This document shows, piece by piece, positions 1-8,450 of a DNA stretch of 50,897 nucleotides. The translations under genes were made by a program, and so were the position numbers. The notes beneath the pieces were generated by a model. That model was not told the DNA's origin and ran no database searches. It saw only the letters and a program-made list of their open reading frames with translations. Location: the NCBI GenBank assembly GCA_904395315.1, contig CAJFNT010000064.1, positions 1-50,897 on the forward strand. Direction: 5' to 3'. Numbering within the stretch: the first letter of the stretch is position 1; each line of letters opens with the position of its first letter. The stretch comes from an uncultured Clostridia bacterium (GTDB taxonomy: Bacteria > Bacillota > Clostridia > UBA1381).

Positions 1-1
1 A

Positions 2-526
2 AATGATATGGGTGAGCCGGGCAGGATTACTATCGACTGCGGTTTGTCACAGCCGCCAAACGGAAGCGGGGAGCTGTTTGTAATTAGCTTTAAAGTGAGC
101 GAAAACATAGATGATGTCGTGGCCGATCTGAGTTTTGATTATGGCGCGCTTGGGTGTGCGGACGGAGAATGTCTTGAACTTATAGCGCTCGGTGGGACGG
201 TGGAAATAGATGGCGATATAGTGCATGAGCCCGAATATTGGTACGATATAGAGGATGGCAGGAATTCATATGCGTATATAAGATGCCTTAGACAAGTGGA
301 TAACGCCGTATTGATCTGTGCCTCATATGATAAGGACGGAGCCCTTATAAATATAGATACGGTGCCGCTGTCTATGAAGACCGGTGAATATGCGGGTGTT
401 GCTATGGAGACCATGGGAACAAGATACAATATGTTCATCTGGGACAGTGAAACAATGCGGCCGTATTCAAAGGTGTATAAATATAGCCAAACCGGAGTGA
501 TTGAACAGCCGCTGCCGTCAGTGTGA
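2..526 (+). CDS. C-terminal part of a secreted multidomain protein (5' truncated by the window)
   Basis: The reading frame is open to the left edge, so the ATG at 8 is probably internal and only the C-terminus is seen. Residues 1-70 of the visible part look like a beta-sandwich with the alternating hydrophobic pattern of cohesin/cadherin-like modules (GELFVISFKV, ADLSFDYGAL). The last 80 residues (VLICASYDKDGALI ... YNMFIWDSETMRPYSKVYK) match the pattern of a C-terminal domain that I recall from many secreted clostridial proteins, where a YK-F-WDS-MKPL type motif ends the chain. No catalytic domain is visible, so function cannot be assigned. It is followed by a strong terminator. The neighbouring PL11 lyase suggests an extracellular polysaccharide-related role, but that is inference. 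Confidence 0.6.
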   Translation, partial: NDMGEPGRITIDCGLSQPPNGSGELFVISFKVSENIDDVVADLSFDYGALGCADGECLELIALGGTVEIDGDIVHEPEYWYDIEDGRNSYAYIRCLRQVDNAVLICASYDKDGALINIDTVPLSMKTGEYAGVAMETMGTRYNMFIWDSETMRPYSKVYKYSQTGVIEQPLPSV

Positions 527-595
527 ATTATCCGCTTTGATCTAATAGTAAGCGATTAGTAAACGATGATCTTTGTGGATCATGATCTATGTATT

Positions 596-646
596 TGATA
601 AAAACCTCTGACATCTGATTGCAGATTGTTAGAGGTTTTTTATCAA
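596..646 (+). terminator. Rho-independent terminator after the truncated first gene
   Basis: An inverted repeat of about 13 pairs (AAAACCTCTGACA with TGTTAGAGGTTTT, one G-T pair) with a loop near TCTGATTGCAGA is followed by a T-run. Flanking bases also pair (TGATA/TATCA), so it could act in both directions. Confidence 0.85.
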
Positions 647-672
647 AAAACAGTGCCAAATAAAATAAATAC

Positions 673-701
673 TTGCAATCTGCACAAAAAAATGATAAAA
701 T
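673..701 (+). promoter_or_regulatory. sigma-A promoter for the PL11 lyase
   Basis: TTGCAA, 17-bp spacer, TAAAAT. It lies just after the terminator and 65 bp upstream of the start codon, so the lyase is probably transcribed alone. Confidence 0.7.
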
Positions 702-765
702 CTAATGTGATTAGAATTTCGGCACGTGCGGCCGTGAAAATTATTTTATTAGGAGAGGAAATGCT

Positions 766-3678
766 ATGAAAAAGATAATTGCGGTGCTTTCCGCTGCGGC
801 GATGCTTTCTCAGGTGTCGGCATTTGCGGCAGAACAGACGGTCAATGTCGGTGACAGTCTGAAAGTCGGCGACTATCCGGAATCTGCGGCGGAAACGCAG
901 AAGCTTATTGATGAAAGACCGGATATACAAAGATTCTCAGAGGATCTGAACAGAGGGCTGATAGCCGTTATGGCAGATGGTTATGGTTTTATATCGTGGA
1001 GATGGCAGGGATATGAAAGTCTTGACGTGAAGTATAACCTTTATAAAAACGGAGAAAAACTCAACACAGAACCGCTTTCGTTAACAAATTATACAGATAT
1101 AAACGCAAAAAGCGGTGATAAGTATCAGGTAGCTCCTGTTACGGACGGCACGGAGGGAGAACTGTGTGATGAAGTTACTATACTTGATGACACGTATTTT
1201 GATATCCCGATCGAAAAGCCGGCTGATAATGAGATAAACGGTGAGACATATACATATGTTGCAAATGATGCATCGGCAGCTGATCTTGACGGAGACGGTG
1301 AGATCGAGATCGTTCTTAAATGGGATCCGTCAAATTCGAAAGATGCGGCTTCAACTGGTTTTACAGGTGAATGTATAATTGACGCGTATAAGCTTGACGG
1401 CACAAGACTATGGCGTATAAATATGGGTAAGAACATCCGTGCCGGCGCGCATGACACGCAGTTTATGGTATATGATTTTGACGGTGACGGGGCTGCGGAA
1501 ATGGCTTGCCGTACGGCTGACGGGACCGTTGCAGGAGACGGTACGGTTATAGGCGATGCGGATGCGGATTATGCATCTCTCAATGACGGTAAAAACCTGA
1601 CTGGACCGTTGTATCTTACCGTGTTTAAAGGAAGCGACGGTTCTGTTATTGACACAGTTGAGTATGATCCGCAGACAACGGGCGAAGGCTATGACTGCAC
1701 TGATTGGGGAGACGGCTACGGTAACCGCTCTGAGCGTTATCTCGCCGGTATCGGCTCGTTTGATGGCGATAAGGTAGGATTTATATTCTGCCGTGGTTAC
1801 TATACAGGCTCCGAGGGACCGCTCGGGGGCAGGACCGTTATGGCGGCATATAACCTTGTAGACGGAAAGATACAGAAACTTTGGAGATTTGATACAAAGG
1901 ATCTTGATAATCAATACATAGGACAGGGAAATCATTCTATGACGCTTGCGGATGTAGATTATGACGGATGTGACGAAGTTATATATGGATCGTTGGCGGT
2001 AGACCATGACGGAACACCGATGTACAGTACAGGGTTCGGACACGGGGATTCGCAGCATGTGAGTGATATCCTTCCGTCGCGTCCCGGACTTGAAGTCTAT
2101 TCGTGTCATGAAGATTCAACAGTTGCCTACAGCTATGAGCTGAGAGATGCTCGGACAGGAGAAATCCTGAACGGCGGTGAACAGCTTGGAATAGATAACG
2201 GACGTGCTTGTGCTGCGGATATCGATCCGGCCTATGATGGCGAAGAGACATGGTCAGCCGCAGGAGTGCTTACATCGGCAGACGGAACGGTTATTTCCAC
2301 GAAGTATACTATGGCTGCAAACTTCCTCAACTGGTGGGACGGCGATCTCGGCAGAGAGGTACAGGACAGTATATATATCCAGAAGTGGAATCCGGAAACT
2401 ATGAGGACAGACACTATATTTACTGCGTCAGGATGCACCTCAATAAACGGCACAAAATCTGTTCCTTCACTCACAGCTGATCTTTTCGGCGACTGGAGAG
2501 AGGAAACGATATATCCGCTTAATGACAACAGCGCTTTAAGAGTGTTTACAACTGCGATACCTACAGGCTACAGGATCCCGACGCTGCTTTCGGATACACA
2601 GTACAGGAACCATGTTGCATTGCAGAATACGTGCTACAATCAGCCGACACATCTGAGCTATTATCTCGGATATGATACAGAAACGGTACCGGTACCGGAG
2701 ATATATGTTGATCGTGATGGAACAAAGGTCACCAATCCCGATCTTGACAAGAAGTCATGGAATATCGATGATCTGTATTTTGGTGAGAATGTAAAGCTTG
2801 TTGCTGATTGTCCGACAGCGCTTGTAAATGGTGTGCCGAATAGAATAGACAATGATGATACAAACGTTGTTCCGGTAATAAACGATGATGATAGAACGAT
2901 GGTGCCGATACGTTTCATATCAGAAGCTTTTGACGCGGAAGTGGGCTGGGATGAGGCTTCAAGAACTGTATCTATAGCAAAAGACGGTAAAGAGGTACTC
3001 ATAACCATAGATTCCAATAAATATACGATTGATGGTACTGAAGCTGAAATGGATACAGAGGCGGTAATAGAGAATTCAAGGACACTTGTACCGCTCAGAG
3101 TAGTGTCAGAGTCTTTAGGACTTGAAGTATATTCAAGCGGAGATCTTATTGTTGTAAGCGATATACCTGTCGCTATGACAGATGAGACAGCGGCTGCCGA
3201 GAGCGCTGCAATAAAGGCTGCTCCCGTTCCTGAAAGAGTTGTTCCAGTAGCTATAAATGAAGGAGAAAAGTTCTATCCAAATCAGCTTGATGTTTTCGGC
3301 GTAACGGCGAGTGACAATGACGGTAACCTTGAGGCGGGTGCTGTAGACCTTGATATGGGAACTCGCTGGTCCGCATTTGGTGCTAATACGCTGACACTGG
3401 ATCTCGGTTCTGTACAGGGAGTAACAGGCGTTGCGATAGCTATGTGGAAAGGCGCAGAGCGAATATACCCATTCATGATAGAGTACTCGACTGATGGAGA
3501 GACTTGGGAAACAGCTCTTCCTAAAACACAGAACAGCGGAACAACAGAGGATATGGAAGAATATATGTTCGGAACACCGGTGTATGCAAGATATATAAGA
3601 TATAACGGAGACGGCGCTACCGATCCCGAAAAGAACTACTGCCATATAAGTGAAATAGCTGTGCTCGGTGTTCAGTAA
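766..3678 (+). CDS. Secreted PL11 rhamnogalacturonan lyase with stalk and F5/8C domains
   Basis: Polysaccharide lyase family 11 enzymes cleave the rhamnogalacturonan I backbone of pectin by beta-elimination. A Sec signal peptide (residues 1-22, MKKIIAVLSAAAM ... AFA) precedes a catalytic region of about 620 residues that resembles Bacillus YesW/YesX: it opens with the LNRGLIAVMADGYGFISWRW motif and carries repeated acidic Ca-binding loops (DLDGDGEIEI, DFDGDGAAEM, DVDYDGCDE) and the GAGAHDTQF-like stretch (IRAGAHDTQF). Residues ~686-790 form a copper-amine-oxidase-N/stalk domain (RTMVPIRFISEAF, RTLVPLRVVSESL). Residues ~842-970 look like an F5/8 type C carbohydrate-binding module (TRWSAFGANTLTLDLG ... 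ARYIRYNGDG). At 970 residues it is longer than plain PL11 enzymes because of these additions. The start has AGGAGAGGAA upstream. Endo versus exo action cannot be told. Confidence 0.93.
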   Translation: MKKIIAVLSAAAMLSQVSAFAAEQTVNVGDSLKVGDYPESAAETQKLIDERPDIQRFSEDLNRGLIAVMADGYGFISWRWQGYESLDVKYNLYKNGEKLNTEPLSLTNYTDINAKSGDKYQVAPVTDGTEGELCDEVTILDDTYFDIPIEKPADNEINGETYTYVANDASAADLDGDGEIEIVLKWDPSNSKDAASTGFTGECIIDAYKLDGTRLWRINMGKNIRAGAHDTQFMVYDFDGDGAAEMACRTADGTVAGDGTVIGDADADYASLNDGKNLTGPLYLTVFKGSDGSVIDTVEYDPQTTGEGYDCTDWGDGYGNRSERYLAGIGSFDGDKVGFIFCRGYYTGSEGPLGGRTVMAAYNLVDGKIQKLWRFDTKDLDNQYIGQGNHSMTLADVDYDGCDEVIYGSLAVDHDGTPMYSTGFGHGDSQHVSDILPSRPGLEVYSCHEDSTVAYSYELRDARTGEILNGGEQLGIDNGRACAADIDPAYDGEETWSAAGVLTSADGTVISTKYTMAANFLNWWDGDLGREVQDSIYIQKWNPETMRTDTIFTASGCTSINGTKSVPSLTADLFGDWREETIYPLNDNSALRVFTTAIPTGYRIPTLLSDTQYRNHVALQNTCYNQPTHLSYYLGYDTETVPVPEIYVDRDGTKVTNPDLDKKSWNIDDLYFGENVKLVADCPTALVNGVPNRIDNDDTNVVPVINDDDRTMVPIRFISEAFDAEVGWDEASRTVSIAKDGKEVLITIDSNKYTIDGTEAEMDTEAVIENSRTLVPLRVVSESLGLEVYSSGDLIVVSDIPVAMTDETAAAESAAIKAAPVPERVVPVAINEGEKFYPNQLDVFGVTASDNDGNLEAGAVDLDMGTRWSAFGANTLTLDLGSVQGVTGVAIAMWKGAERIYPFMIEYSTDGETWETALPKTQNSGTTEDMEEYMFGTPVYARYIRYNGDGATDPEKNYCHISEIAVLGVQ

Positions 3679-3714
3679 ACATATAAAATCGAATGGAGTT
3701 TATGCTCCGTGCAT

Positions 3715-3742
3715 GGGCTGCCCTTTTGGGGGCAGCCTTTTT
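3715..3742 (+). terminator. Terminator between the convergent PL11 and ylbJ genes
   Basis: GGCTGCCC and GGGCAGCC pair around a short loop, followed by TTTTT. It sits a few bases before the ylbJ stop codon on the other strand and may serve both genes. Confidence 0.85.
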
Positions 3743-3746
3743 GTGG

Positions 3747-4811
3747 TTATTTACGCAGCTTTGCAAGTCTGGAAATTGAGGCGGTGAGCAGCGCAAATGC
3801 GGTCACGGTGGCTGTCATTAGTGCCGCTGCGGTAAATGAGACAGATAATACGGGTGTGTTCGACGAGAATACGGCTGCAGTGGGCTGTGATATGAAAAGC
3901 AGAGCAGCCGTAAGCGTGGCGGCAAATGCTCCATGCAGCATTTTGCCTGCTATATACGGTTTCAGACTGAGACCTGAGTCTGAGGTGACTGCCATTACCT
4001 GAAGGTGTACACTTATTCCTGAAAAGCCAACAATGAACGATGTGAGTATCAGTTTTTCATAAAGTCCGGCATCAAGCGCCGATGTCTTAAGCACACCGGT
4101 AGAAAATTCGCAAAGTCCGGACGCTGCAGCGTCAAGGATGGGCGGCAGTGATCCTATGGATAGAATTGTTCTGGATAAAGCGGAAAAAAATATTATAGAA
4201 AAGCATACGGTCAGTATGCTTTTCACGGACTCACGAAGTGATACTGAAAACACATTGGAAAGAGGCGTTTCGCTTGTATTGAGCTTCATAGGCGGGGAAT
4301 TATGTTTGTTTTTGCCATATCTCCTGAAGCATATACCGACAAGTACAGATGAAATTATATGCACAGCATACAGAGCGATCCCGTAAGAGAGCTTACCGTA
4401 TATTGACACGCCTATGGAGCCTATAATAAAAAGCGGGCCTGAATTGCTGCAGAATGAGAGAAGTCGTTCCGCTTCCGCTTTTGAGAGCGCTCCGCATTTG
4501 TAGAGCTGAGAGGCGGTGAGCGCTCCGAGCGGATATCCGCTTATTATACCGAGTACAAATGCGGCGGCGCCAGCGGGAGCGATATTGAAAAGGGGCCGCA
4601 TGATATTTTTCGCCGCCGATGCCAATACAGAACCGAACCCGGAATATACAAGCAGACTGGAACACACAAAAAAAGGGAACAGCGTTGGTATTATAAGCTC
4701 GTAACATATGTTCATAGCTTCTTTTGAATAGCGTATGATGTCTTCAGCTCTTGATATCAGCAGTATGATGACTGAGATGATACACGTATAAAATATTATT
4801 TTTTTTGCCAT
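3747..4811 (-). CDS. ylbJ: Sporulation integral membrane protein YlbJ (SpoVV)
   Basis: A polytopic membrane protein of the YlbJ/nucleoside-recognition (Gate) family. In Bacillus subtilis YlbJ (SpoVV) is made in the mother cell and is needed for dipicolinic acid movement into the forespore. The sequence shows about eight hydrophobic helices and the family motifs LIIPTLFPFFVCSSLL, GIISGYPLGA and LSFCSNSGPLFIIG. The gene is divergent from yqfC, another mother-cell gene, which supports a sporulation role. The track start is a TTG at 4820; the ATG at 4811 (MAKKIIFYT) is chosen here because AAGGA lies only 3 bases from the TTG, although its spacing of 12 to the ATG is long. The protein would be 354 residues, close to the family's usual length. 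Confidence 0.9.
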   Translation of the reverse strand: MAKKIIFYTCIISVIILLISRAEDIIRYSKEAMNICYELIIPTLFPFFVCSSLLVYSGFGSVLASAAKNIMRPLFNIAPAGAAAFVLGIISGYPLGALTASQLYKCGALSKAEAERLLSFCSNSGPLFIIGSIGVSIYGKLSYGIALYAVHIISSVLVGICFRRYGKNKHNSPPMKLNTSETPLSNVFSVSLRESVKSILTVCFSIIFFSALSRTILSIGSLPPILDAAASGLCEFSTGVLKTSALDAGLYEKLILTSFIVGFSGISVHLQVMAVTSDSGLSLKPYIAGKMLHGAFAATLTAALLFISQPTAAVFSSNTPVLSVSFTAAALMTATVTAFALLTASISRLAKLRK

Positions 4812-4898
4812 TTTGCACAACCGTCCTTAAATAATATAACTGGAATTTATATGCGGAAGCGGAGAGGCTGTATTTGCTTCTGATTATTTAATATATAT

Positions 4899-4927
4899 TC
4901 ATCAATGCGGATATATAATCATACAAT
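4899..4927 (+). promoter_or_regulatory. Sigma-E-like (mother-cell) promoter for yqfC-yqfD
   Basis: TCATCAA, 14-bp spacer, CATACAAT. The -10 is an exact match to the remembered sigma-E consensus (CATACA-T) and the spacing is right. It overlaps the upstream ATG at 4905 of the ORF track, so translation must start downstream. Confidence 0.65.
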
Positions 4928-4943
4928 TTTAAAGGTGATGTTT

Positions 4944-5207
4944 ATGAGGAAGCTGTCTGAATTTATAGCGGATACGATGCGTATGCCTAAGGACGTTGTT
5001 ATGGATCTTCCAAGAGTGTCTGTATGCGGTGACAGGGAGATATTTATAGAAAATCATAAAGGGCTTGTGGAATATACTGATACCGAGATCAGAGTGAAGA
5101 TGCGCGGGGGGATAATACGTGTAAGCGGCACATCGCTCAGGATAGTTGTTATGGAATATGATAGAATGGTAATAAACGGAGTTTTTAAAGGCGTTTTTTA
5201 TGATTAA
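4944..5207 (+). CDS. yqfC: Sporulation protein YqfC
   Basis: A small protein (87 residues) of the YqfC family, whose B. subtilis member is expressed from a sigma-E promoter together with yqfD; its biochemical role is not known. The sequence MRKLSEFIADTMRMPKDVVMDLPRV followed by a beta-rich stretch (REIFIENHKGLVEYTDTEIRV, GIIRVSG) is typical. The track start at 4905 lies inside the proposed sigma-E promoter, so the ATG at 4944, which has AAAGGTG six bases upstream, is preferred. yqfD follows after 38 bp and the two are likely one transcript. Family assignment rests on sequence pattern plus the yqfC-yqfD-phoH order. Confidence 0.88.
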   Translation: MRKLSEFIADTMRMPKDVVMDLPRVSVCGDREIFIENHKGLVEYTDTEIRVKMRGGIIRVSGTSLRIVVMEYDRMVINGVFKGVFYD

Positions 5208-5245
5208 AGCACATTTCAGTATAAAAAAACAGGAGTTCAAAAAAA

Positions 5246-6442
5246 ATGTTCAAAAAAATCTTTAAATTTATTACTGGGTATGTTATAATAAGAGTAATGG
5301 GAAAATATCCGGAACGCTTTGTAAATATGTGTCTGTTTAACGGTATATCTGCAGATGAGATCAAGCCGTGCGATGATGGGCTGATAATGCGTTTGGCTAT
5401 GCGAGATCTTAAAGGGATAAGACGTATAGCGCGCAAGTGCGGAGTTAAAGTGCATATAGAGTCAAAGCACGGCGCGGCTGTATTCATCGCTAAAAACAGA
5501 GGCAGATTTGGATTTATTGTTTGTGGTGTTGCGGTCTGTATATTTTTCCTTGCGGTTCCGCAGTATATATGGTGTGTTGAGATAAACGGAACGTATAATG
5601 TAGACATAGCAGAGATAGAGGCAGTACTGCGCGATCACGGAGTGTATGTCGGCGCCCCTAAAAAGAATATTGACAAACTTTCCGAGATCAAAAATGACGC
5701 TGTTCATAGGATAGAAGGCATCAATTGGGCATGGCTATATATAGAGGGAGCAAAGGCGAGGTTTGAGGTACAGGAGATTACGCCCGCTCCCGAGGTAAAA
5801 GATAAAGAAACGCCCGTTGATATAATAGCGGCGTGCGACGGCGTTGTACGTTCTGCGGTAGTGAAACGCGGCGAGCGGCGCGTTAACAGCGGAATGACTG
5901 TGACAGCCGGTGAATTGCTTGTTTCCGGGAAAGTAGCTGTTTTTGCGGAAGGTTCGCCGGAAAAGTATATTTATGTTCATTCATCTGCCGATATTTTGGC
6001 GGATACTCTGCGAAAGGAGTCTGGCATTTATACTGATACAGAGGAACTGAGAGTGAAAACAGGGAGCTCAAAGAAGCGTTTTTCATTGGAGATATTCGGA
6101 AAACAATTCGATCTGTTCAGAGATATCAGCTGTGGTTATGCTGATTACGACTATGACCGGACAATATATGATCTGAATATACCGTTTTTAGGATACGCGG
6201 GAGTATCGTTGTCTATTTACGAGGTGAGTGAAGTGAACGTAGTCCAGAATAAACTCACCGAACAGGAGGTCCTTTCAAGAGCGAAAGAGGATCTTGAGGA
6301 AAAGATATGCCGTAAGCTGGGAACGGGGGCTGTCAGGACCGATGAAGAGCTGACACATTCTGTTAAAAACGGACTATATACTGTTGAGCTCAGAATGTAT
6401 TTAAGAGAAAATATCGGTATAGAAGTACCGACGGAGGAGTGA
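5246..6442 (+). CDS. yqfD: Sporulation membrane protein YqfD
   Basis: YqfD-family proteins are sigma-E dependent sporulation proteins with one membrane helix and a large extracytoplasmic part. The N-terminal ~85 residues form a cytoplasmic domain, residues ~88-110 (GFIVCGVAVCIFFLAVPQYIW) are the membrane segment, and the remainder contains the family's conserved features: YNVDIAEIEAVLRDHGVYVG, INWAWLYIEGAKARFEV and DIIAACDGVV, the last resembling the hairpin/lipoyl-like core of YqfD. Length (398 residues) is normal. AGGAG lies upstream of the ATG. It ends 6 bp before phoH, with GGAGG for phoH inside its own last codons, so the two genes are translationally close. Confidence 0.92.
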   Translation: MFKKIFKFITGYVIIRVMGKYPERFVNMCLFNGISADEIKPCDDGLIMRLAMRDLKGIRRIARKCGVKVHIESKHGAAVFIAKNRGRFGFIVCGVAVCIFFLAVPQYIWCVEINGTYNVDIAEIEAVLRDHGVYVGAPKKNIDKLSEIKNDAVHRIEGINWAWLYIEGAKARFEVQEITPAPEVKDKETPVDIIAACDGVVRSAVVKRGERRVNSGMTVTAGELLVSGKVAVFAEGSPEKYIYVHSSADILADTLRKESGIYTDTEELRVKTGSSKKRFSLEIFGKQFDLFRDISCGYADYDYDRTIYDLNIPFLGYAGVSLSIYEVSEVNVVQNKLTEQEVLSRAKEDLEEKICRKLGTGAVRTDEELTHSVKNGLYTVELRMYLRENIGIEVPTEE

Positions 6443-6448
6443 CACTAT

Positions 6449-7441
6449 TTGATAAAACGAGAGATAGAGGTGCCCGAAAACATGGAGATCTCCGAGTTGT
6501 TCGGAAATTTTGATGAGAATATGAAGCTTGTCGAGAAAGCATTTGACGTTAATGTTGCTGTGAAAGATAATGCTGTCAGGATCACAGGCAGTGAGGAAGG
6601 CGTGGAGCGAGCGGGCGACGTTATTCATATGCTCATAACTATGCTGTGTGATGGGGAAAAGCTGGATGAACAGAGGATCCTTTATGCCATATCGCTCGAA
6701 CAGGAGAACGGCGGGCTTGATGTGAAGTCCTTGGGAGCCGACTGCATAGCCGTAAATATAAAGGGGCAGCCGATAAAGACAAAAACACTTGGGCAGAAAA
6801 AGTATACAGATGCTATCGACAAAAATACAATAGTGTTTGGCATAGGTCCCGCCGGGACCGGGAAAACGTATCTTGCAGTAGCAAAAGCGGTTATGGCTCT
6901 TAAGAGACGAGAGGTGAACCGCATCATTTTGACGAGACCGGCAGTGGAAGCCGGAGAAAAACTTGGATTTTTGCCTGGAGATCTGCAGAATAAAGTTGAC
7001 CCTTATTTGAGACCGCTCTATGATGGGATGTATGAAATGCTCGGAGGAGAGGGATTTTTGCGGTATCAGGAGCGCGGGGTCATAGAGGTGGCGCCGTTGG
7101 CATATATGCGTGGAAGGACCCTCGACAATGCTTTTATTATTCTCGACGAGGCACAGAATACGACACCTGAGCAGATGAAGATGTTTTTGACCAGGATCGG
7201 CTATGGCTCGCATGCTATCGTTACGGGAGACATAACTCAGATAGATCTTCCGGGCGATAAACGTTCAGGCCTTAAAGAAGCGATGAAGATCCTGGACGGC
7301 ATCGACGATATCGCGTTTTGTAAGTTCACGGAAAAGGATGTTGTAAGGCATCCGCTTGTACAGAAGATCATAAAAGCTTACGAGAAATACGATGCTGAGA
7401 AAGAGAGGCGCAGAAATGCGCGCGCGAAAAAACAGAGCTGA
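6449..7441 (+). CDS. phoH: PhoH family NTPase
   Basis: A PhoH-like P-loop ATPase of the short cytoplasmic type found beside ybeY in most Firmicutes; the exact cellular role is unsettled but the pair is linked to RNA metabolism. Residues ~10-80 look like an N-terminal KH-like/PhoH accessory region. The Walker A motif GPAGTGKTYLA starts at residue 133, Walker B with DEAQN is at 233-237, and GDITQIDLPG follows as in all family members. The start is a TTG at 6449 preceded by GGAGG at about 10 bases. Length 330 is usual. It is followed by ybeY after 14 bp. Confidence 0.95.
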   Translation: MIKREIEVPENMEISELFGNFDENMKLVEKAFDVNVAVKDNAVRITGSEEGVERAGDVIHMLITMLCDGEKLDEQRILYAISLEQENGGLDVKSLGADCIAVNIKGQPIKTKTLGQKKYTDAIDKNTIVFGIGPAGTGKTYLAVAKAVMALKRREVNRIILTRPAVEAGEKLGFLPGDLQNKVDPYLRPLYDGMYEMLGGEGFLRYQERGVIEVAPLAYMRGRTLDNAFIILDEAQNTTPEQMKMFLTRIGYGSHAIVTGDITQIDLPGDKRSGLKEAMKILDGIDDIAFCKFTEKDVVRHPLVQKIIKAYEKYDAEKERRRNARAKKQS

Positions 7442-7455
7442 CAAGGGGAGTATGT

Positions 7456-7950
7456 ATGGTAGAATTCATAATAGAGTCGGATCGTGTATCGGAGCCGTGC
7501 GAGGAAGAGATCAATGAGCTAAAAAAAGTATGCGAAAAGATCATGGAAAATGAAGAATGCAATTTTGACGCTGAAATAAGTCTTACATTTACAGATAATA
7601 AAGGCATACGTGAGATCAACAGAGAGTACAGAGGGATAGACAGAGAAACGGACGTGCTGTCTTTTCCTATGCTTGATTTTGAAAACGGAGAAGCGGATGC
7701 CGAATTTGAAACGGATGAGGATATGGTAATGCTCGGTGATATTGTTATATCGGTGGAAAGAGCGGCTGAACAGGCAGCTGAGCTTAACCATTCCGTAAGA
7801 CGCGAATTGGCGTTTTTGACGGCGCATTCGATGCTTCATCTGCTTGGTTACGATCATGTGGATGATGAGGAAGGAGAGCGCGAGATGATAGAGAGACAGA
7901 GTCGCGCTCTTGATGGATTAGGGATAACAAGAGATATCTCAGAATTTTAA
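7456..7950 (+). CDS. ybeY: Endoribonuclease YbeY (16S rRNA maturation/quality control)
   Basis: YbeY is a zinc-dependent endoribonuclease acting in 16S rRNA 3' end maturation and ribosome quality control. The metal motif is complete: H124, H128 and H134 in HSMLHLLGYDH. Upstream, TDVLSFPM and GDIVISVERA are the other conserved blocks. The ATG at 7456 is preceded by AAGGGGAG at 5 bases. The stop codon overlaps the next ATG (TAATG), which argues for coupled translation with dgkA. Length 164 is normal. Confidence 0.96.
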   Translation: MVEFIIESDRVSEPCEEEINELKKVCEKIMENEECNFDAEISLTFTDNKGIREINREYRGIDRETDVLSFPMLDFENGEADAEFETDEDMVMLGDIVISVERAAEQAAELNHSVRRELAFLTAHSMLHLLGYDHVDDEEGEREMIERQSRALDGLGITRDISEF

Positions 7951-8450
7951 TGATTAGGATCAGAATAATGAAAAATAAATATTTTCGGACAAGTGTGAGT
8001 CATGCGATGGAAGGTTTGCTTTATACGGCATATAATGAGCGGAATTTCAGGATAGATATTGTTTGTGCAATGTATGTCATATGGTTTGCGTCGGCATGCA
8101 GACTTTCTGAGATCGAGTGGCTGTTTGTTATATCTGCGGTTGGTTTGGTCTTGATCGCAGAAACTTTTAACACTGCTTTGGAACGGGCGGTAGATTCTTT
8201 TTCCGAAGCTTATAATGAAGCGGCGAAAAACTCCAAAGACGCTTCCGCGGGGGCTGTTGTGATATGCGCACTTTTGGCTGCCGCTGTTGGGATCGCTGTT
8301 TTTGCGGATAGGATCCGTATATTTATGGCAGTTGAAACGATAACGAGTTCCGCTGTGAGACTATTTGTTTTTGCTGCGATAACGATTTTTGCGGTTTGGT
8401 TTATATTCTTGTTCGGAAAGAAAAAAGAAGATCGGAAAGGAAAAATATGA
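7950..8450 (+). CDS. dgkA: Diacylglycerol/undecaprenol kinase family protein with a C-terminal extension
   Basis: A DgkA-type membrane kinase; Gram-positive members phosphorylate undecaprenol to recycle the cell-wall lipid carrier. The core motifs are present: AMEGLLYTAYNERNFRIDIV at the N-terminus and the signature GLVLIAETFNTALERAVD, containing the conserved glutamates, followed by KDASAGAVV. The usual family length is about 120-130 residues; this one has 166 because a further hydrophobic helix (VRLFVFAAITIFAVWFIFLFG) and a basic tail follow the normal third helix. The first ATG overlaps the ybeY stop; the ATG at 7968 (MKNKYFRTS) is an alternative start. Its TGA overlaps the era ATG. Confidence 0.92.
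   Translation: MIRIRIMKNKYFRTSVSHAMEGLLYTAYNERNFRIDIVCAMYVIWFASACRLSEIEWLFVISAVGLVLIAETFNTALERAVDSFSEAYNEAAKNSKDASAGAVVICALLAAAVGIAVFADRIRIFMAVETITSSAVRLFVFAAITIFAVWFIFLFGKKKEDRKGKI

Noticed and set aside
1408-2109. Minus-strand ORF of 233 codons inside the PL11 gene
   Set aside because: It is a shadow of a well-supported lyase and has no ribosome binding site or recognisable domain.
4905-4943. Upstream start of yqfC at 4905
   Set aside because: It lies in the sigma-E-like promoter and has no ribosome binding site; the ATG at 4944 has one.
6401-7213. Minus-strand ORF of 270 codons inside phoH
   Set aside because: Antisense shadow of phoH with no ribosome binding site and no domain pattern.
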